DNA of 64,000 nt from Sphingomonas kaistensis (GCF_011927725.1 NZ_JAATJC010000001.1:937001-1001000), one strand, 5' to 3'. Counted from the first letter of the stretch, positions 48,722 through 58,324 are shown. Numbers and translations: made by a program. The notes: generated by a model from the sequence alone, not told the origin.

Positions 48722-48750
48722 TTGTCATAAGCCTGTAACCTGCCGGTCAC
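48722..48750 (+). promoter_or_regulatory. Pho box (three PhoB-binding half-sites)
   Basis: Three 7-base repeats, TTGTCAT (48722-48728), CTGTAAC (48733-48739) and CGGTCAC (48744-48750), are each separated by exactly 4 bases, the 11-base spacing of PhoB sites. They sit in the short gap between phoR and pstS, so the pst operon should be induced by PhoB under phosphate limitation. Confidence 0.85.
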
Positions 48751-48819
48751 ATGGGCTGCGGGACGGCGGGGCAAGAGGCGCCGGGCCGGGCGGTTCCGCC
48801 CACGGGAGACAAGAAGACA

Positions 48820-49851
48820 ATGAGCAAGTTCTGGCTGGCAGTGCCGCTCGCACTCGGGCTGAGCGCCTGCGGTGGCGGGTCCAACAACGCCGCGTCGCAG
48901 CTGAAGATCGTCGGTTCCTCGACCGTCTATCCGTTCACCACCGCGGTCGCCGAGGCGTTCCAGAAGGCCAATGCCGGGACCAGCGTGATCGTCGAATCGA
49001 CCGGCACGGGCTCGGGCATCAAGCTGTTCTGCGAGGGCGTCGGGCAGAAATTCCCGGACATGGTCAACGCCTCGCGGCCGATGAAGAAGAGCGAGTATGA
49101 CGCCTGCAACGCCGCCGGCGCCAAGCAGGTGATCGAGGTGCCGATCGGGATCGACGGGCTGACCCTGATCGAGTCGAACGAGGCCGCCCCGCTCAAGGTG
49201 ACGCTGGCCGACATCTATGCCGCGGTCGCCGCCAACCCTTATGGCAAGGGTCCGAACAAGGCGCAGACCTGGAAGGACGTCAATCCGGCGCTTCCCGCGA
49301 TCAAGATCCGCGTGATGGGCCCGCCGCCGACCAGCGGCACCCGCGACAGCTTCGCCGAACTGATGCTGACCAAGGGCTGCGAGAGCGATCCGGCGATGAA
49401 GGCGCTCAAGGCCAGCGACGAGGCCAAGCACAAGGACCTGTGCACCAAGATCCGCGAGGACGGCGTGTTCGTCGAAGCGGGCGAGAATGACAATCTGCTG
49501 GTCCAGAAGGTCGAGGCCGACCCCGGCACCATCGGCGTGCTCGGGTACAGCTTCCTTTCGGCGAATGCCGACAAGATCCGGCCGGTGGAAATCAACGGCG
49601 TGCTGCCGACCGAGGCGACGATCCAGGACCTCACCTATCCGGGTGCCCGCAAGCTCTACATCTACGTCAAGGGTGAGCATGCGGCGGTGAAGCCGGCGAT
49701 CAAGGGCTTCCTGGCGCAGTTTGCCAAGGAATGGAGCACCGGCGGCCTGCTCGAGAAGCGCGGCCTCGTGCCGTTCGTCGGGGCCGACGCGCAAAAGGCC
49801 AATGCGGCCGCGACGGGGCTTACCCCGCTCGACGCGTCGACCCTCAAGTAA
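48820..49851 (+). CDS. pstS: Phosphate ABC transporter substrate-binding protein
   Basis: About 343 residues. A lipoprotein signal (FWLAVPLALGLSAC) is followed by the PstS fold with the phosphate-binding loop IVGSSTVYPFT, the STGTGSGIK loop and the GTRDSFAELM region. It binds periplasmic phosphate with high affinity and delivers it to PstCA. ATG 48820 is preferred over 48751 because GGGAGA lies upstream and it gives the correct signal peptide. First structural gene after the Pho box. Confidence 0.95.
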   Translation: MSKFWLAVPLALGLSACGGGSNNAASQLKIVGSSTVYPFTTAVAEAFQKANAGTSVIVESTGTGSGIKLFCEGVGQKFPDMVNASRPMKKSEYDACNAAGAKQVIEVPIGIDGLTLIESNEAAPLKVTLADIYAAVAANPYGKGPNKAQTWKDVNPALPAIKIRVMGPPPTSGTRDSFAELMLTKGCESDPAMKALKASDEAKHKDLCTKIREDGVFVEAGENDNLLVQKVEADPGTIGVLGYSFLSANADKIRPVEINGVLPTEATIQDLTYPGARKLYIYVKGEHAAVKPAIKGFLAQFAKEWSTGGLLEKRGLVPFVGADAQKANAAATGLTPLDASTLK

Positions 49852-49872
49852 GCGGATCGGCGCACCACCGCC

Positions 49873-51267
49873 ATGAGCCTCGCTGTCGGCCTTCTCCTCG
49901 TCCTGGGCGTCGCCGCCGCCGCTTTCGTGCTGGCGCGCGGGCGGGCGACCGCGCTGCGCGTCGGCGGCGGGGCAGGGCGGCAGCGGCTCAACAGCCTGCC
50001 CTTCTACCACGGCGCCTACGCCTTCCTGTGGGCGGTCATTCCGGCGCTGCTGTTCCTCGCTTGCTGGGCGCCGATCCAGCAGGCGCTGATCACCGACGCG
50101 GTGATGGCGAGCCCGGCCGGGCAGCAACTGCCCGACTTCGACCTCGCCCGCGATTCGATCCTGTCCGAAGCGCAGGCCGTGGCGAGCGGGGCGTCCGACA
50201 TCGCCTTCAACCCGCAGGCGCAGGCGCTGGTGCCGGTCTTCGCGAGCGCGACCACCCGCTTCAGCCTGATCGGCGGCGGCTTCGCGCTGCTGCTTGCGCT
50301 GGCCGGGGCGGGCTGGGCCTTTTCGCGGATCGGGGTCGACCTCAGGGCCCGGGCGGGGGTCGAGAAATGGCTGATGGGGCTGCTGGTCGCGGCCTCCATG
50401 ATCGCGATCCTGACCACCTTCGGGATCGTCCTGTCGCTGTTGTTCGAGACGATGCGCTTCTTCCAGAAGGTGCCGGCGGCGGACTTCCTGTTCGGCACCA
50501 GCTGGTCACCGCAGGTCGCTATCCGCGCCGACCAGGCGGGATCGTCGGGCGCGTTCGGATCGGTGCCCTTGTTCTGGGGGACCATTTTCATCGGCGCGAT
50601 CATCGCCATGATCGTCGCCATCCCGCTGGGACTGATGAGCGCGATCTTCCTGACGCAATATGCCCACGCCAAGTTGCGCAAGGTGCTGAAGCCGCTGCTC
50701 GAGATCCTCGCCGGCGTGCCGACGGTGGTCTACGGCTATTTCGCCGCGCTGACCGTCGCCCCGCTGGTCCGCGACCTCGGCCTCGGGATCGGGATCAGCA
50801 ACGCGTCCAGCGAGAGCGCGCTTGCCGCGGGCCTGGTGATGGGCGTGATGATCATTCCGTTCGTCAGCTCGATGGCCGACGACAGCATCGCCGCAGTGCC
50901 GCAGGCGATGCGCGACGGCAGCCTGGCGCTGGGCGCGACGCGGTCGGAAACCATCCGCAAGGTGATCCTGCCCGCAGCGCTTCCAGGCGTGGTCGGCGGC
51001 GTATTGCTGGCGGTCAGCCGGGCGATCGGCGAGACCATGATCGTGGTGATGGCGGCGGGCCTGTCCGCCAACCTCACCGCCAATCCGTTCAACAGCGTGA
51101 CCACCGTCACCACCCAGATCGTCCAGCTGCTGACCGGCGACCAGGAATTCGACAGCCCCAAGACCCTGGCCGCGTTCGCGCTGGGGCTGGTGCTGTTCCT
51201 GGTGACCCTGGTCCTCAACCTCATCGCGCTGCGGGTCGTCCGCAAGTATCGGGAAGCGTATGAATAA
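49873..51267 (+). CDS. pstC: Phosphate ABC transporter permease PstC
   Basis: The product is 464 residues. It has an N-terminal extension of ~170 residues with two extra hydrophobic segments and a periplasmic stretch, then the permease core with EILAGVPTVVYGYFAALTVAP and the EAA-type loop (SLALGATRSETIRKVILPAA). Such long PstC proteins are known in alphaproteobacteria. It forms the phosphate channel with PstA. The stop overlaps pstA by 8 bases. Confidence 0.95.
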   Translation: MSLAVGLLLVLGVAAAAFVLARGRATALRVGGGAGRQRLNSLPFYHGAYAFLWAVIPALLFLACWAPIQQALITDAVMASPAGQQLPDFDLARDSILSEAQAVASGASDIAFNPQAQALVPVFASATTRFSLIGGGFALLLALAGAGWAFSRIGVDLRARAGVEKWLMGLLVAASMIAILTTFGIVLSLLFETMRFFQKVPAADFLFGTSWSPQVAIRADQAGSSGAFGSVPLFWGTIFIGAIIAMIVAIPLGLMSAIFLTQYAHAKLRKVLKPLLEILAGVPTVVYGYFAALTVAPLVRDLGLGIGISNASSESALAAGLVMGVMIIPFVSSMADDSIAAVPQAMRDGSLALGATRSETIRKVILPAALPGVVGGVLLAVSRAIGETMIVVMAAGLSANLTANPFNSVTTVTTQIVQLLTGDQEFDSPKTLAAFALGLVLFLVTLVLNLIALRVVRKYREAYE

Positions 51268-52153
51268 GCCGTCCAACCGCTGGTCGAGCGAGGCGATGAC
51301 CCGCCGGGTCGGCCGCCGCTACGCCGCCGAGCGCCGGTTCAAGGCGCTGGGCCTGGTCGCGGTGCTGGTCAGCCTCGCCTTTCTTGCCTTCCTGCTGGTC
51401 ACCATGACCGTGCGCGGGATCGGCGGGTTCAGCGAAACCTTCCTGACCGCCAGCGATGCGACCGACCCGGAAATGGTCGGCGTGTGGGGCGCGCTGAAGG
51501 GCTCGTTCCTGACGATCACCGTGACCATGGCGCTGGCCTTTCCAGTCGGCGTGCTGGCGGCGGTCTACCTCGAGGAATTCGCCAAGCGGAACCGCTGGAA
51601 CGATTTCATCGAAGTCAGCATCAACAACCTTGCAGCGGTGCCGTCGATCATCTTCGGCCTGCTGGGCCTCGCGGTGTTCCTCAACACGCTGCAGCTGCCG
51701 CGGTCGGCCGCACTGGTCGGGGGCCTGACTCTGGCGCTGATGACCATGCCGGTGATCGTGATCGCCGGGCGCAACGCGATCAAGGCGGTGCCGCCCTCGA
51801 TCCGCGATGCCGCGCTGGGGGTGGGGGCGTCGAAGATGCAGGTGGTATTCCACCATGTCCTGCCGCTGGCGCTGCCGGGCATTCTGACCGGCACCATCAT
51901 CGGCATGGCCCGCGCGCTGGGCGAGACGGCGCCCCTGCTGATGATCGGCATGCGCGCCTTCATCGCCACCCCGCCCGGCACGCTGGTCGACCCGGCGACG
52001 GTGCTTCCGGTGCAGATCTTCCTGTGGTCCGACGAGGTCGATCGCGCGTTCGTCGAGAAGACCAGCGCGGCGATCATCGTGCTTCTGCTGTTCATGCTGC
52101 TGATGAACGGCCTCGCCATCTATCTTCGCAACCGCTTCGAGCGCCGCTGGTAA
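51260..52153 (+). CDS. pstA: Phosphate ABC transporter permease PstA
   Basis: The product is 297 residues, about the length of E. coli PstA and without the long N-terminal extension seen in some alphaproteobacterial PstA proteins. The permease signature is NNLAAVPSIIFGLLGLAVFL with the EAA loop (ALGVGASKMQVVFHHVLPLA). Pairs with PstC. Starts 8 bases inside pstC, so the two are coupled. Confidence 0.95.
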   Translation: MNKPSNRWSSEAMTRRVGRRYAAERRFKALGLVAVLVSLAFLAFLLVTMTVRGIGGFSETFLTASDATDPEMVGVWGALKGSFLTITVTMALAFPVGVLAAVYLEEFAKRNRWNDFIEVSINNLAAVPSIIFGLLGLAVFLNTLQLPRSAALVGGLTLALMTMPVIVIAGRNAIKAVPPSIRDAALGVGASKMQVVFHHVLPLALPGILTGTIIGMARALGETAPLLMIGMRAFIATPPGTLVDPATVLPVQIFLWSDEVDRAFVEKTSAAIIVLLLFMLLMNGLAIYLRNRFERRW

Positions 52154-52165
52154 GGCCGCCTGACA

Positions 52166-53101
52166 ATGAACGACGAAAAAGAACCCATCCTGACCAATTC
52201 GACGGTGCCCTTTCCGTCGACCGCGATCGCGCGCGAGGCGGCGGAGAAGGACGTGCTGGCGCCCGATCTTCCCCGCGAGGCGCAGCCGCCGGTCGCCGCC
52301 GAGGCCGGTCGCACGATCGTCCCGAACGAGGCCGACATCGCCACCACCCCCAAGATGCGGGCCGAGGACGTGCGCGTCTTCTACGGTGAAAAGGAAGCGC
52401 TGAAGGGCGTGTCGATCGAGGTCCACGACGACAAGGTCACCGCCTTCATCGGGCCGTCGGGCTGCGGCAAATCGACCTTCCTGCGCTGCCTCAACCGGAT
52501 GAACGACACCATCGCGGGCGCGCGGGTGACCGGCACCATCACGCTGGACGGCGAAGACATCACCGCGCCGGAAATGGACGTTGTCCAGCTACGGGCGCGC
52601 GTGGGTATGGTGTTCCAGAAGCCCAATCCCTTCCCCAAGTCGATCTTCGAGAATGTCGCCTACGGGCCGCGCATCCACGGGCTGGCCGACGGCAAGGACG
52701 AACTGGAAGCGATCGTCGAGAAGAGCCTGCGCCGCGCGGGCCTGTGGGACGAGGTCAAGGACCGGCTGGCCGAGAGCGGCACGGCGCTGTCGGGCGGCCA
52801 GCAGCAGCGGCTGTGCATCGCCCGCGCCATTGCGGTCGATCCCGAGGTGATCCTGATGGACGAGCCTTGCTCGGCGCTCGACCCGATCGCCACCGCCAAG
52901 ATCGAGGAGCTGATCCACGAACTGCGCGGGCGCTACGCCATCGCGATCGTCACCCACAACATGCAGCAGGCGGCGCGGGTCAGCCAGCGGACCGCCTTTT
53001 TCCACCTCGGTGAACTGATCGAATACGGCAAGACCAAAGAGATCTTCACCAACCCGCGCGAGCAGCGCACCCAGGACTACATCACCGGCCGCTACGGCTG
53101 A
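52166..53101 (+). CDS. pstB: Phosphate ABC transporter ATP-binding protein PstB
   Basis: The product is 311 residues. It has Walker [20 protein letters not shown], the signature [14 protein letters not shown], Walker [14 protein letters not shown] and H-loop [11 protein letters not shown]. The core begins at about residue 64 ([18 protein letters not shown]). The first 63 residues are an Ala/Pro/Glu-rich extension not found in typical ~255-residue PstB. An internal ATG at 52355 would give the short form but has no Shine-Dalgarno. PstB powers phosphate import and takes part in PhoR control. Confidence 0.94.
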   Translation: MNDEKEPILTNSTVPFPSTAIAREAAEKDVLAPDLPREAQPPVAAEAGRTIVPNEADIATTPKMRAEDVRVFYGEKEALKGVSIEVHDDKVTAFIGPSGCGKSTFLRCLNRMNDTIAGARVTGTITLDGEDITAPEMDVVQLRARVGMVFQKPNPFPKSIFENVAYGPRIHGLADGKDELEAIVEKSLRRAGLWDEVKDRLAESGTALSGGQQQRLCIARAIAVDPEVILMDEPCSALDPIATAKIEELIHELRGRYAIAIVTHNMQQAARVSQRTAFFHLGELIEYGKTKEIFTNPREQRTQDYITGRYG

Positions 53102-53115
53102 GAAGGACGGACAAC

Positions 53116-53811
53116 GTGGCTAGCCAAGGACATACGCTCAAGGCGTTCGACGAGGATCTGGACCGGCTGCGCGCGCTCATCACCGAGATGGGCGGTCGCG
53201 CCGAACATGCGATCATCGAGGCGATGCGCTGCCTTTCCGAGCGCGACGGCGACGCCGCGCTGAAGGTGATCGAGGACGACAAGAGGATCGACGCGCTGGA
53301 GGCCGAGACCGAGCGCCGGGTGATCCAGCTGATCGCGCTTCGCGCGCCGATGGCGGGCGACCTGCGCGACGTGGTCGCGGCGCTCAAGATTTCGGGCGTG
53401 GTCGAGCGGATCGGCGATTATGCCAAGAACATCGCCAAGCGCGTGCCCCTGCTGGAGGATGCCGGCAAGATCGAGCCGCTGTCGCTGCTGCCGGAAATGG
53501 CGCGGATCGCGGTGCAGATGGTGCATGACGTGTTGAACGCCTTCGTCCAGCGCGATGCCGAGGCGGCGATCCGGGTGTGCGAGCGCGACAGGGCGGTGGA
53601 CGATTTCTACGACAGCGTCTTCCGCACGCTCCTCACGCACATGATGGAGAACCCGCACAAGATCGGGCAGTCGGCGCACCTTTTGTTCGTCGCCAAGAAC
53701 CTCGAGCGGGTCGGCGACCATGCGACCAACATCGCCGAAATGGTCTATTACGCCGCGACCGGGCAGCAGATGGCCGACCGGGTCAAGGGTGCCGAGGGGC
53801 TGTCGGTCTGA
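53116..53811 (+). CDS. phoU: Phosphate-signalling complex protein PhoU
   Basis: The product is 231 residues from GTG 53116, with AAGGACGG at the proper distance. Two helical PhoU repeats start near LKAFDEDLDRLRALITEMGG and MARIAVQMVHDVLNAFVQRD. Each has Glu/Asp-rich metal-binding helices such as VVERIGDYAKNIAKR and LERVGDHATNIAEM. PhoU links PstSCAB to PhoR and represses the regulon when phosphate is plentiful. The stop overlaps phoB (TGATG). Confidence 0.96.
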   Translation: MASQGHTLKAFDEDLDRLRALITEMGGRAEHAIIEAMRCLSERDGDAALKVIEDDKRIDALEAETERRVIQLIALRAPMAGDLRDVVAALKISGVVERIGDYAKNIAKRVPLLEDAGKIEPLSLLPEMARIAVQMVHDVLNAFVQRDAEAAIRVCERDRAVDDFYDSVFRTLLTHMMENPHKIGQSAHLLFVAKNLERVGDHATNIAEMVYYAATGQQMADRVKGAEGLSV

Positions 53812-54503
53812 TGGCCAACCGGGGACGGCTGCTGCTGGTCGAGGACGACCGTTCGCTTGCGGAACTCCTCACCTTTCACTTCGAGCGGGAGGGCTATGCC
53901 GTCACCCGCACCGGCGATGGCGAAGAAGCCTTGCTGCTGGCCGAGGAGATCCGGCCCGACCTGATGATCCTCGACTGGATGATCGAGGGGATCAGCGGGA
54001 TCGAGGTGTGCCGGCGGCTGCGGCGGCGGCCGAGCACCGCCAACCTGCCGATCCTGATGCTGACCGCGCGCGGCGAGGAGGACGACCGGGTGCGGGGCCT
54101 GGAAACCGGCGCCGACGATTACATCACCAAGCCGTTCAGCCCCAAGGAACTGGTCGCGCGCGCCGCCGCCGTGCTTCGGCGGGTACGGCCGGCGCTGGCC
54201 GCCGAGACGCTGGACTATGCCGGGCTGGAGATGGACCTCACCGCCCACCGCGTGAAGCGCGACGGCAAGACGCTGTCGCTGGGGCCGACCGAATATCGCC
54301 TGCTGCGGCACTTCCTGGAGAATGCCGGGCGGGTCTTCTCGCGCCAGCAATTGCTGGAAACCGTGTGGCCGCACAGCGAGGAGATCGAGCTGCGCACGGT
54401 CGATGTCCACATCCGCCGGCTTCGGCTTGCACTGGGCGAACCGGACCTGATCCGGACGGTGCGCAGCGCGGGCTATGCGCTGGACGCGGAAGGCACCGCC
54501 TGA
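53811..54503 (+). CDS. phoB: Phosphate-regulon response regulator PhoB
   Basis: The product is 230 residues. Receiver domain: acidic pair in LLLVEDDRSLAE, Asp in LMILDWMIEG and switch Lys in YITKPFSPKEL. OmpR/PhoB winged-helix domain: LSLGPTEYRLLRHFLENAG to VDVHIRRLRLALG. It is the target of PhoR and should bind the Pho box before pstS. It is the last gene of the locus and starts within the phoU stop codon. PhoR first and PhoB last is a common alphaproteobacterial order. Confidence 0.96.
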   Translation: MANRGRLLLVEDDRSLAELLTFHFEREGYAVTRTGDGEEALLLAEEIRPDLMILDWMIEGISGIEVCRRLRRRPSTANLPILMLTARGEEDDRVRGLETGADDYITKPFSPKELVARAAAVLRRVRPALAAETLDYAGLEMDLTAHRVKRDGKTLSLGPTEYRLLRHFLENAGRVFSRQQLLETVWPHSEEIELRTVDVHIRRLRLALGEPDLIRTVRSAGYALDAEGTA

Positions 54504-54506
54504 ACC

Positions 54507-54836
54507 TCAGGCCGCGACCAGCGCGACCAGGCTGGCGGTGACGCTGAGCAGGACGATGATGATGATCAGCGCGGTTTTCGTGCCGCGCGCCTTCGACTCC
54601 GCCACCGCCGCTTCGTCCAGCCAGTAGCGTCCTGCGCCGGCCGAGCGCACGTGCCCGCGCTTGACCATCGCGGCGAGCAGCTTGTCGGTGCCCTTGGCGG
54701 AAAGGTCGAGCGGAATGGCGGTGCGCGCGCTGGTCGCACGGGCTTTCTTCAGCGGACCGGTGATGTGGGCGTCGCTCAGCGCCTGCTGCTGCGCGGCGAC
54801 GGCGATCAGGGCGGCGTTGATTGCGGGATTGGCCAT
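54507..54836 (-). CDS. Small protein with C-terminal membrane helix, unknown function
   Basis: About 109 residues from ATG 54836 (MANPAINAALIAVA). The N-terminal part is charged and helical (IPLDLSAKGTDKLLAAMVKRG, then a YWLDEAAVAESKARG segment). A C-terminal hydrophobic helix (TALIIIIVLLSVTASLVALV) would anchor it in the membrane, with most of the protein in the cytoplasm. The mid-part resembles a winged-helix fragment, but this is weak. It is convergent with phoB, ending 3 bases from its stop, and divergent from ku. Confidence 0.65.
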   Translation of the reverse strand: MANPAINAALIAVAAQQQALSDAHITGPLKKARATSARTAIPLDLSAKGTDKLLAAMVKRGHVRSAGAGRYWLDEAAVAESKARGTKTALIIIIVLLSVTASLVALVAA

Positions 54837-54910
54837 CGCGCCATGGTAACGGAACCGCGCGCCTCCCCCAAGCGATTCAGGCACGAAACGATCTTCAGGA
54901 GATTGATGCC

Positions 54911-55810
54911 ATGGCCGCTCGTCCCAGCTGGCGCGGACAGATACGCCTCGCGCTCGTCTCGATCCCGGTCGAGATATATCCGGCGTCCAAGTCGGGTGCG
55001 AGCATCTCCTTTCACCAGATCCACGAGCCGAGCGGCAAGCGGATCAAATATGAAAAGGTCGCGCCGGGTGTCGGACCGGTCAGCGCCGACGACATCGTGA
55101 AAGGGTTCGAGATCTCAAAGGGCGAATATGTCCTGCTGGAGCCCGAGGAGATCGAGAGCGTCAAGCTGGAGAGCCGCAAGACGCTGGAGCTGGCGCAGTT
55201 CGTCGACGCCGACGAGATCGACGCGCTCTACTACGAAAAGCCCTATTTCGTGGTCCCGGCTGACGACCTGGCGGAGGAGGCCTTCATCGTGCTGCGCGAG
55301 GCGCTTCGCCGGGCGCGCAAGGTGGGGATCGGGCAGCTGGCGATGCGCGGGCAGGAATATGTCGTCGCGATCAAGCCGTGCGGGCGCGGCATCCTGATGG
55401 AAACGCTGCGCTATGCCGACGAGCTCAACAAGGCATCGAGCTACTTTCGCGATATCGAGGACAGCGAGCCGGATGCCGACCTGCTGGAGCTGGCGACAAC
55501 GCTGATCGACAAGAAGACCGGCAAGTTCGACGCCGGCGAATTCCACAACCGCTATGTCGATGCGCTGAAGGGGCTGATCGAGGAGAAGCGCAAGAAGAAG
55601 GGCGGCGGGCTGGTCATCCAGGATGCCGGCGACAAGGAGCCGCCCAAGAAGAGCAATGTGGTCGACCTGATGGCGGCGCTGAAGAAGAGCCTTGGCGAGA
55701 GCAACGACAATGCTGCGGCGCCGGCCAAAGCGAAGAAGCCGGTGGCAAAGAAGGCAACCGCACCGCGCAAGCCGGCGACGCCGCGCAAGGCCGCCGGGAG
55801 CAAGAGGTAG
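54911..55810 (+). CDS. ku: Non-homologous end joining protein Ku
   Basis: The product is 299 residues, normal for bacterial Ku. The Ku core starts SWRGQIRLALVSIPVEIYPA and includes FHQIHEPSGKRIKYEKVAPG and DDLAEEAFIVLREALRRARK. The C-terminal ~35 residues are Lys/Ala/Pro repeats (KKPVAKKATAPRKPATPRK), the basic tail that threads on DNA ends and helps LigD. It binds double-strand breaks. An AGGAG Shine-Dalgarno lies 9 bases before the ATG. LigD follows 6 bases downstream. Confidence 0.96.
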   Translation: MAARPSWRGQIRLALVSIPVEIYPASKSGASISFHQIHEPSGKRIKYEKVAPGVGPVSADDIVKGFEISKGEYVLLEPEEIESVKLESRKTLELAQFVDADEIDALYYEKPYFVVPADDLAEEAFIVLREALRRARKVGIGQLAMRGQEYVVAIKPCGRGILMETLRYADELNKASSYFRDIEDSEPDADLLELATTLIDKKTGKFDAGEFHNRYVDALKGLIEEKRKKKGGGLVIQDAGDKEPPKKSNVVDLMAALKKSLGESNDNAAAPAKAKKPVAKKATAPRKPATPRKAAGSKR

Positions 55811-55816
55811 GCCGCC

Positions 55817-58324
55817 GTGGCGCGCGCGCCTGCCCGCAAAGGCCTCGATATCGAGACTTACAACGCCAAGCGTGACTTCAAGAAAACCAGCGAGCCCAAA
55901 GGGCGCAAGCTGAAGGGCAAGGGCGACAGCTTCGTCGTCCAGAAGCATGACGCGTCGCGGCTGCACTGGGACTTTCGGCTGGAGCTGGACGGGGTGCTGA
56001 AGAGCTGGGCGGTGCCCAAGGGCCCGAGCCTGGATCCGGCGGTGAACCGGCTGGCGATGCGGACCGAGGATCATCCGCTCGACTATGGGACGTTTGAGGG
56101 AATCATCCCGGCCGGCGAATATGGCGGCGGGACGGTGATGCTGTGGGACCGCGGGCGATGGATTCCGCATCCCGACAAGGACCCGCGCAAGACCATCGAG
56201 GAAGGGCATCTGCACTTCACGCTCGAGGGTGAGCGGATGCGCGGGGAGTGGGTGATGTTCCGGATGAAGGGCAAGCCGGGCGAAAAGGGCGAGGCCTGGA
56301 TGCTCAAGAAAGTGAGCGACGAGGCCGCCGCACCGGATGCCGGCGAGGCGCTGGTCGAGGGGTGCCTGACCAGCGTGGAGAGCGGGCGGAGCATGGCCGA
56401 GATCGCTGGGGGCGAGAACGTGTGGGAAAGCAACAAGGGCGGCAGGAAGGGTGGCCGGACCAAGCGCAAGGTCGTGCCCCCGCCGGCCTTCCTGGAGCCG
56501 CAACTGGCGACGCTGGCCGATCATCCGCCAACCGGAAGCGGGTGGATCCACGAGTATAAATATGACGGCTACCGCCTGCTGCTGAGCACCGGCGAGGGGA
56601 CCGCGGTGGCGTGGACCCGCAACGGCAAGGACTGGTCGGACTATTTCCCTGAACTGGCCGAGGCCGCGGCGGCGAGCCTTCCGGCCGGGTGCCTGATCGA
56701 CGGCGAAGCAGTGGCGCTGGACGAGCAGGGCAAACCCAGTTTCGGGCTGCTGCAATCGACGGTGAAGGGCGGCAAGGGGCAGAAGCGGCCCGACCTTGCC
56801 TTCTACGCCTTCGACCTGCTGGTCGACCGCGGCGAGGACCTTCGCAAGCTGAGCAACCTGGAGCGCAAGGAGCGGCTGGCGGCGCTGATGAAGGGCGTGC
56901 CGGGGCCGCTCGTCTTTGGCGACCATGTGATCGGCAAGGGCGAGCAATTGTTCGAGAAGATCTGCGCCGACGGAGGCGAGGGGATCATCTCGAAGAAGGC
57001 AGATGCGCCCTATCGCGGGGTTCGCACGAAATGCTGGCTGAAGGTGAAGTGCATCGCCCGGCAGGAGTTCGTGATCGTCGGCTGGCAGGCGAGCGACAAA
57101 AGGCGGGGGTTTCGCTCGCTGCACCTTGGCGTGAACCAGGACGGTGCGCTTCGCTATGTCGGCAAGGTGGGAACGGGGTTCGACACCGCGACCCTGGAGA
57201 GCCTGTCCGAGCGGATGGCAAAGCTGAAGGTGGACAAGCCGGCGCTTGAGGTGCCGCGGACGGCATTGCGCGGATCGACCTGGATCAAGCCCGAACTGGT
57301 GGCGGAGATCGCCTACACCGAGTTCACGAGCGACGGCATCCTGCGCCACCCGAGCTTCCTTGGCCTGCGCGAGGACAAGGGGGCGAAACAGGTGGTGCTG
57401 GAAACGCCGGTCGAGGCGCCGAAGAAGAAAATGCGCGGGGCCGAGCTGCGCACCGCCGCCGATTACAAGCTGCGGCTGACCAGCCCGGACAAGGTGATCT
57501 TTCCCGAGGATGGCCTGACCAAGGGCGAGCTTGCGAATTATTATGCGGCGGTCGCCGACCTGCTGCTGATCGACCTGAAGCAGCGGCCGATGACGCTGAT
57601 CCGCTGTCCGTCGGGGCGCGCCAAGAAATGCTTTTTCCAGAAGCACGACACCGGGTCGATGGGAGATCATGTGCTGCACGTGCCGGTGAAGGAAGGCGAC
57701 GGCGGCACCGAGGATTATCTCTACGTCGAGGAGGCGAGCGGTGCACTGGAAGCGGTGCAGATGAACACGATCGAGTTCCACGGTTGGGGAAGCCGGATCG
57801 ATCCGCTGGAGAAGCCCGACCGGCTGGTGTTCGACCTCGATCCCGACGAGGGGCTTGGGTTCGACCGGGTGAAAACGGCGGCGGTGCGGCTGCGCGAGCT
57901 GCTGGCCGACCTTGGGCTGGAGACATTCCCGTTGCTGTCGGGCGGCAAGGGCATCCACGTCATCGCCCCGCTGGACCAGAAGGCCGAGTGGCCGGCGGTG
58001 AAGAGCTTTGCCGAACGGTTCAGCCGGGCAATCGCCGAGGCTGAACCGGAAACGTTCACCGCGAACATCCGGAAGAACCAGCGCAAGGGGCGCATCTTCC
58101 TGGACTGGCTGCGCAACCAGCGCGGCAGCACCGCGGTGATGCCCTATTCGGCGCGGGCCCGCGAAGGAGCGCCGGTGGCGGCGCCGGTGTCGTGGGAGGA
58201 ACTGGACGGGATCGACAGCGCGAACCGCTTCACCATTCGCGACGCCGAACTGCTGCTGGAACGGGCGGCTAGCAAGGGGCTGAAGGGATGGGGACAGGCC
58301 AAGCAGACGCTGCCGGATCTGTGA
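55817..58324 (+). CDS. ligD: ATP-dependent DNA ligase LigD (multifunctional NHEJ ligase)
   Basis: The product is 835 residues from GTG 55817. Domain order is 3'-phosphoesterase (about 35-190; HDASRLHWDFRLE with metal ligands His44, His50, Asp52), ATP-dependent ligase (about 225-535; catalytic Lys248 in EYKYDGYRL) and polymerase/primase (about 560-835; VFDLDPDEGLGFDRVK). With Ku it trims, fills and seals broken DNA ends. It lies in one operon with ku. Start and N-terminus (ARAPARKGLDIETYNAKRDF) match the family. Confidence 0.96.
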   Translation: MARAPARKGLDIETYNAKRDFKKTSEPKGRKLKGKGDSFVVQKHDASRLHWDFRLELDGVLKSWAVPKGPSLDPAVNRLAMRTEDHPLDYGTFEGIIPAGEYGGGTVMLWDRGRWIPHPDKDPRKTIEEGHLHFTLEGERMRGEWVMFRMKGKPGEKGEAWMLKKVSDEAAAPDAGEALVEGCLTSVESGRSMAEIAGGENVWESNKGGRKGGRTKRKVVPPPAFLEPQLATLADHPPTGSGWIHEYKYDGYRLLLSTGEGTAVAWTRNGKDWSDYFPELAEAAAASLPAGCLIDGEAVALDEQGKPSFGLLQSTVKGGKGQKRPDLAFYAFDLLVDRGEDLRKLSNLERKERLAALMKGVPGPLVFGDHVIGKGEQLFEKICADGGEGIISKKADAPYRGVRTKCWLKVKCIARQEFVIVGWQASDKRRGFRSLHLGVNQDGALRYVGKVGTGFDTATLESLSERMAKLKVDKPALEVPRTALRGSTWIKPELVAEIAYTEFTSDGILRHPSFLGLREDKGAKQVVLETPVEAPKKKMRGAELRTAADYKLRLTSPDKVIFPEDGLTKGELANYYAAVADLLLIDLKQRPMTLIRCPSGRAKKCFFQKHDTGSMGDHVLHVPVKEGDGGTEDYLYVEEASGALEAVQMNTIEFHGWGSRIDPLEKPDRLVFDLDPDEGLGFDRVKTAAVRLRELLADLGLETFPLLSGGKGIHVIAPLDQKAEWPAVKSFAERFSRAIAEAEPETFTANIRKNQRKGRIFLDWLRNQRGSTAVMPYSARAREGAPVAAPVSWEELDGIDSANRFTIRDAELLLERAASKGLKGWGQAKQTLPDL

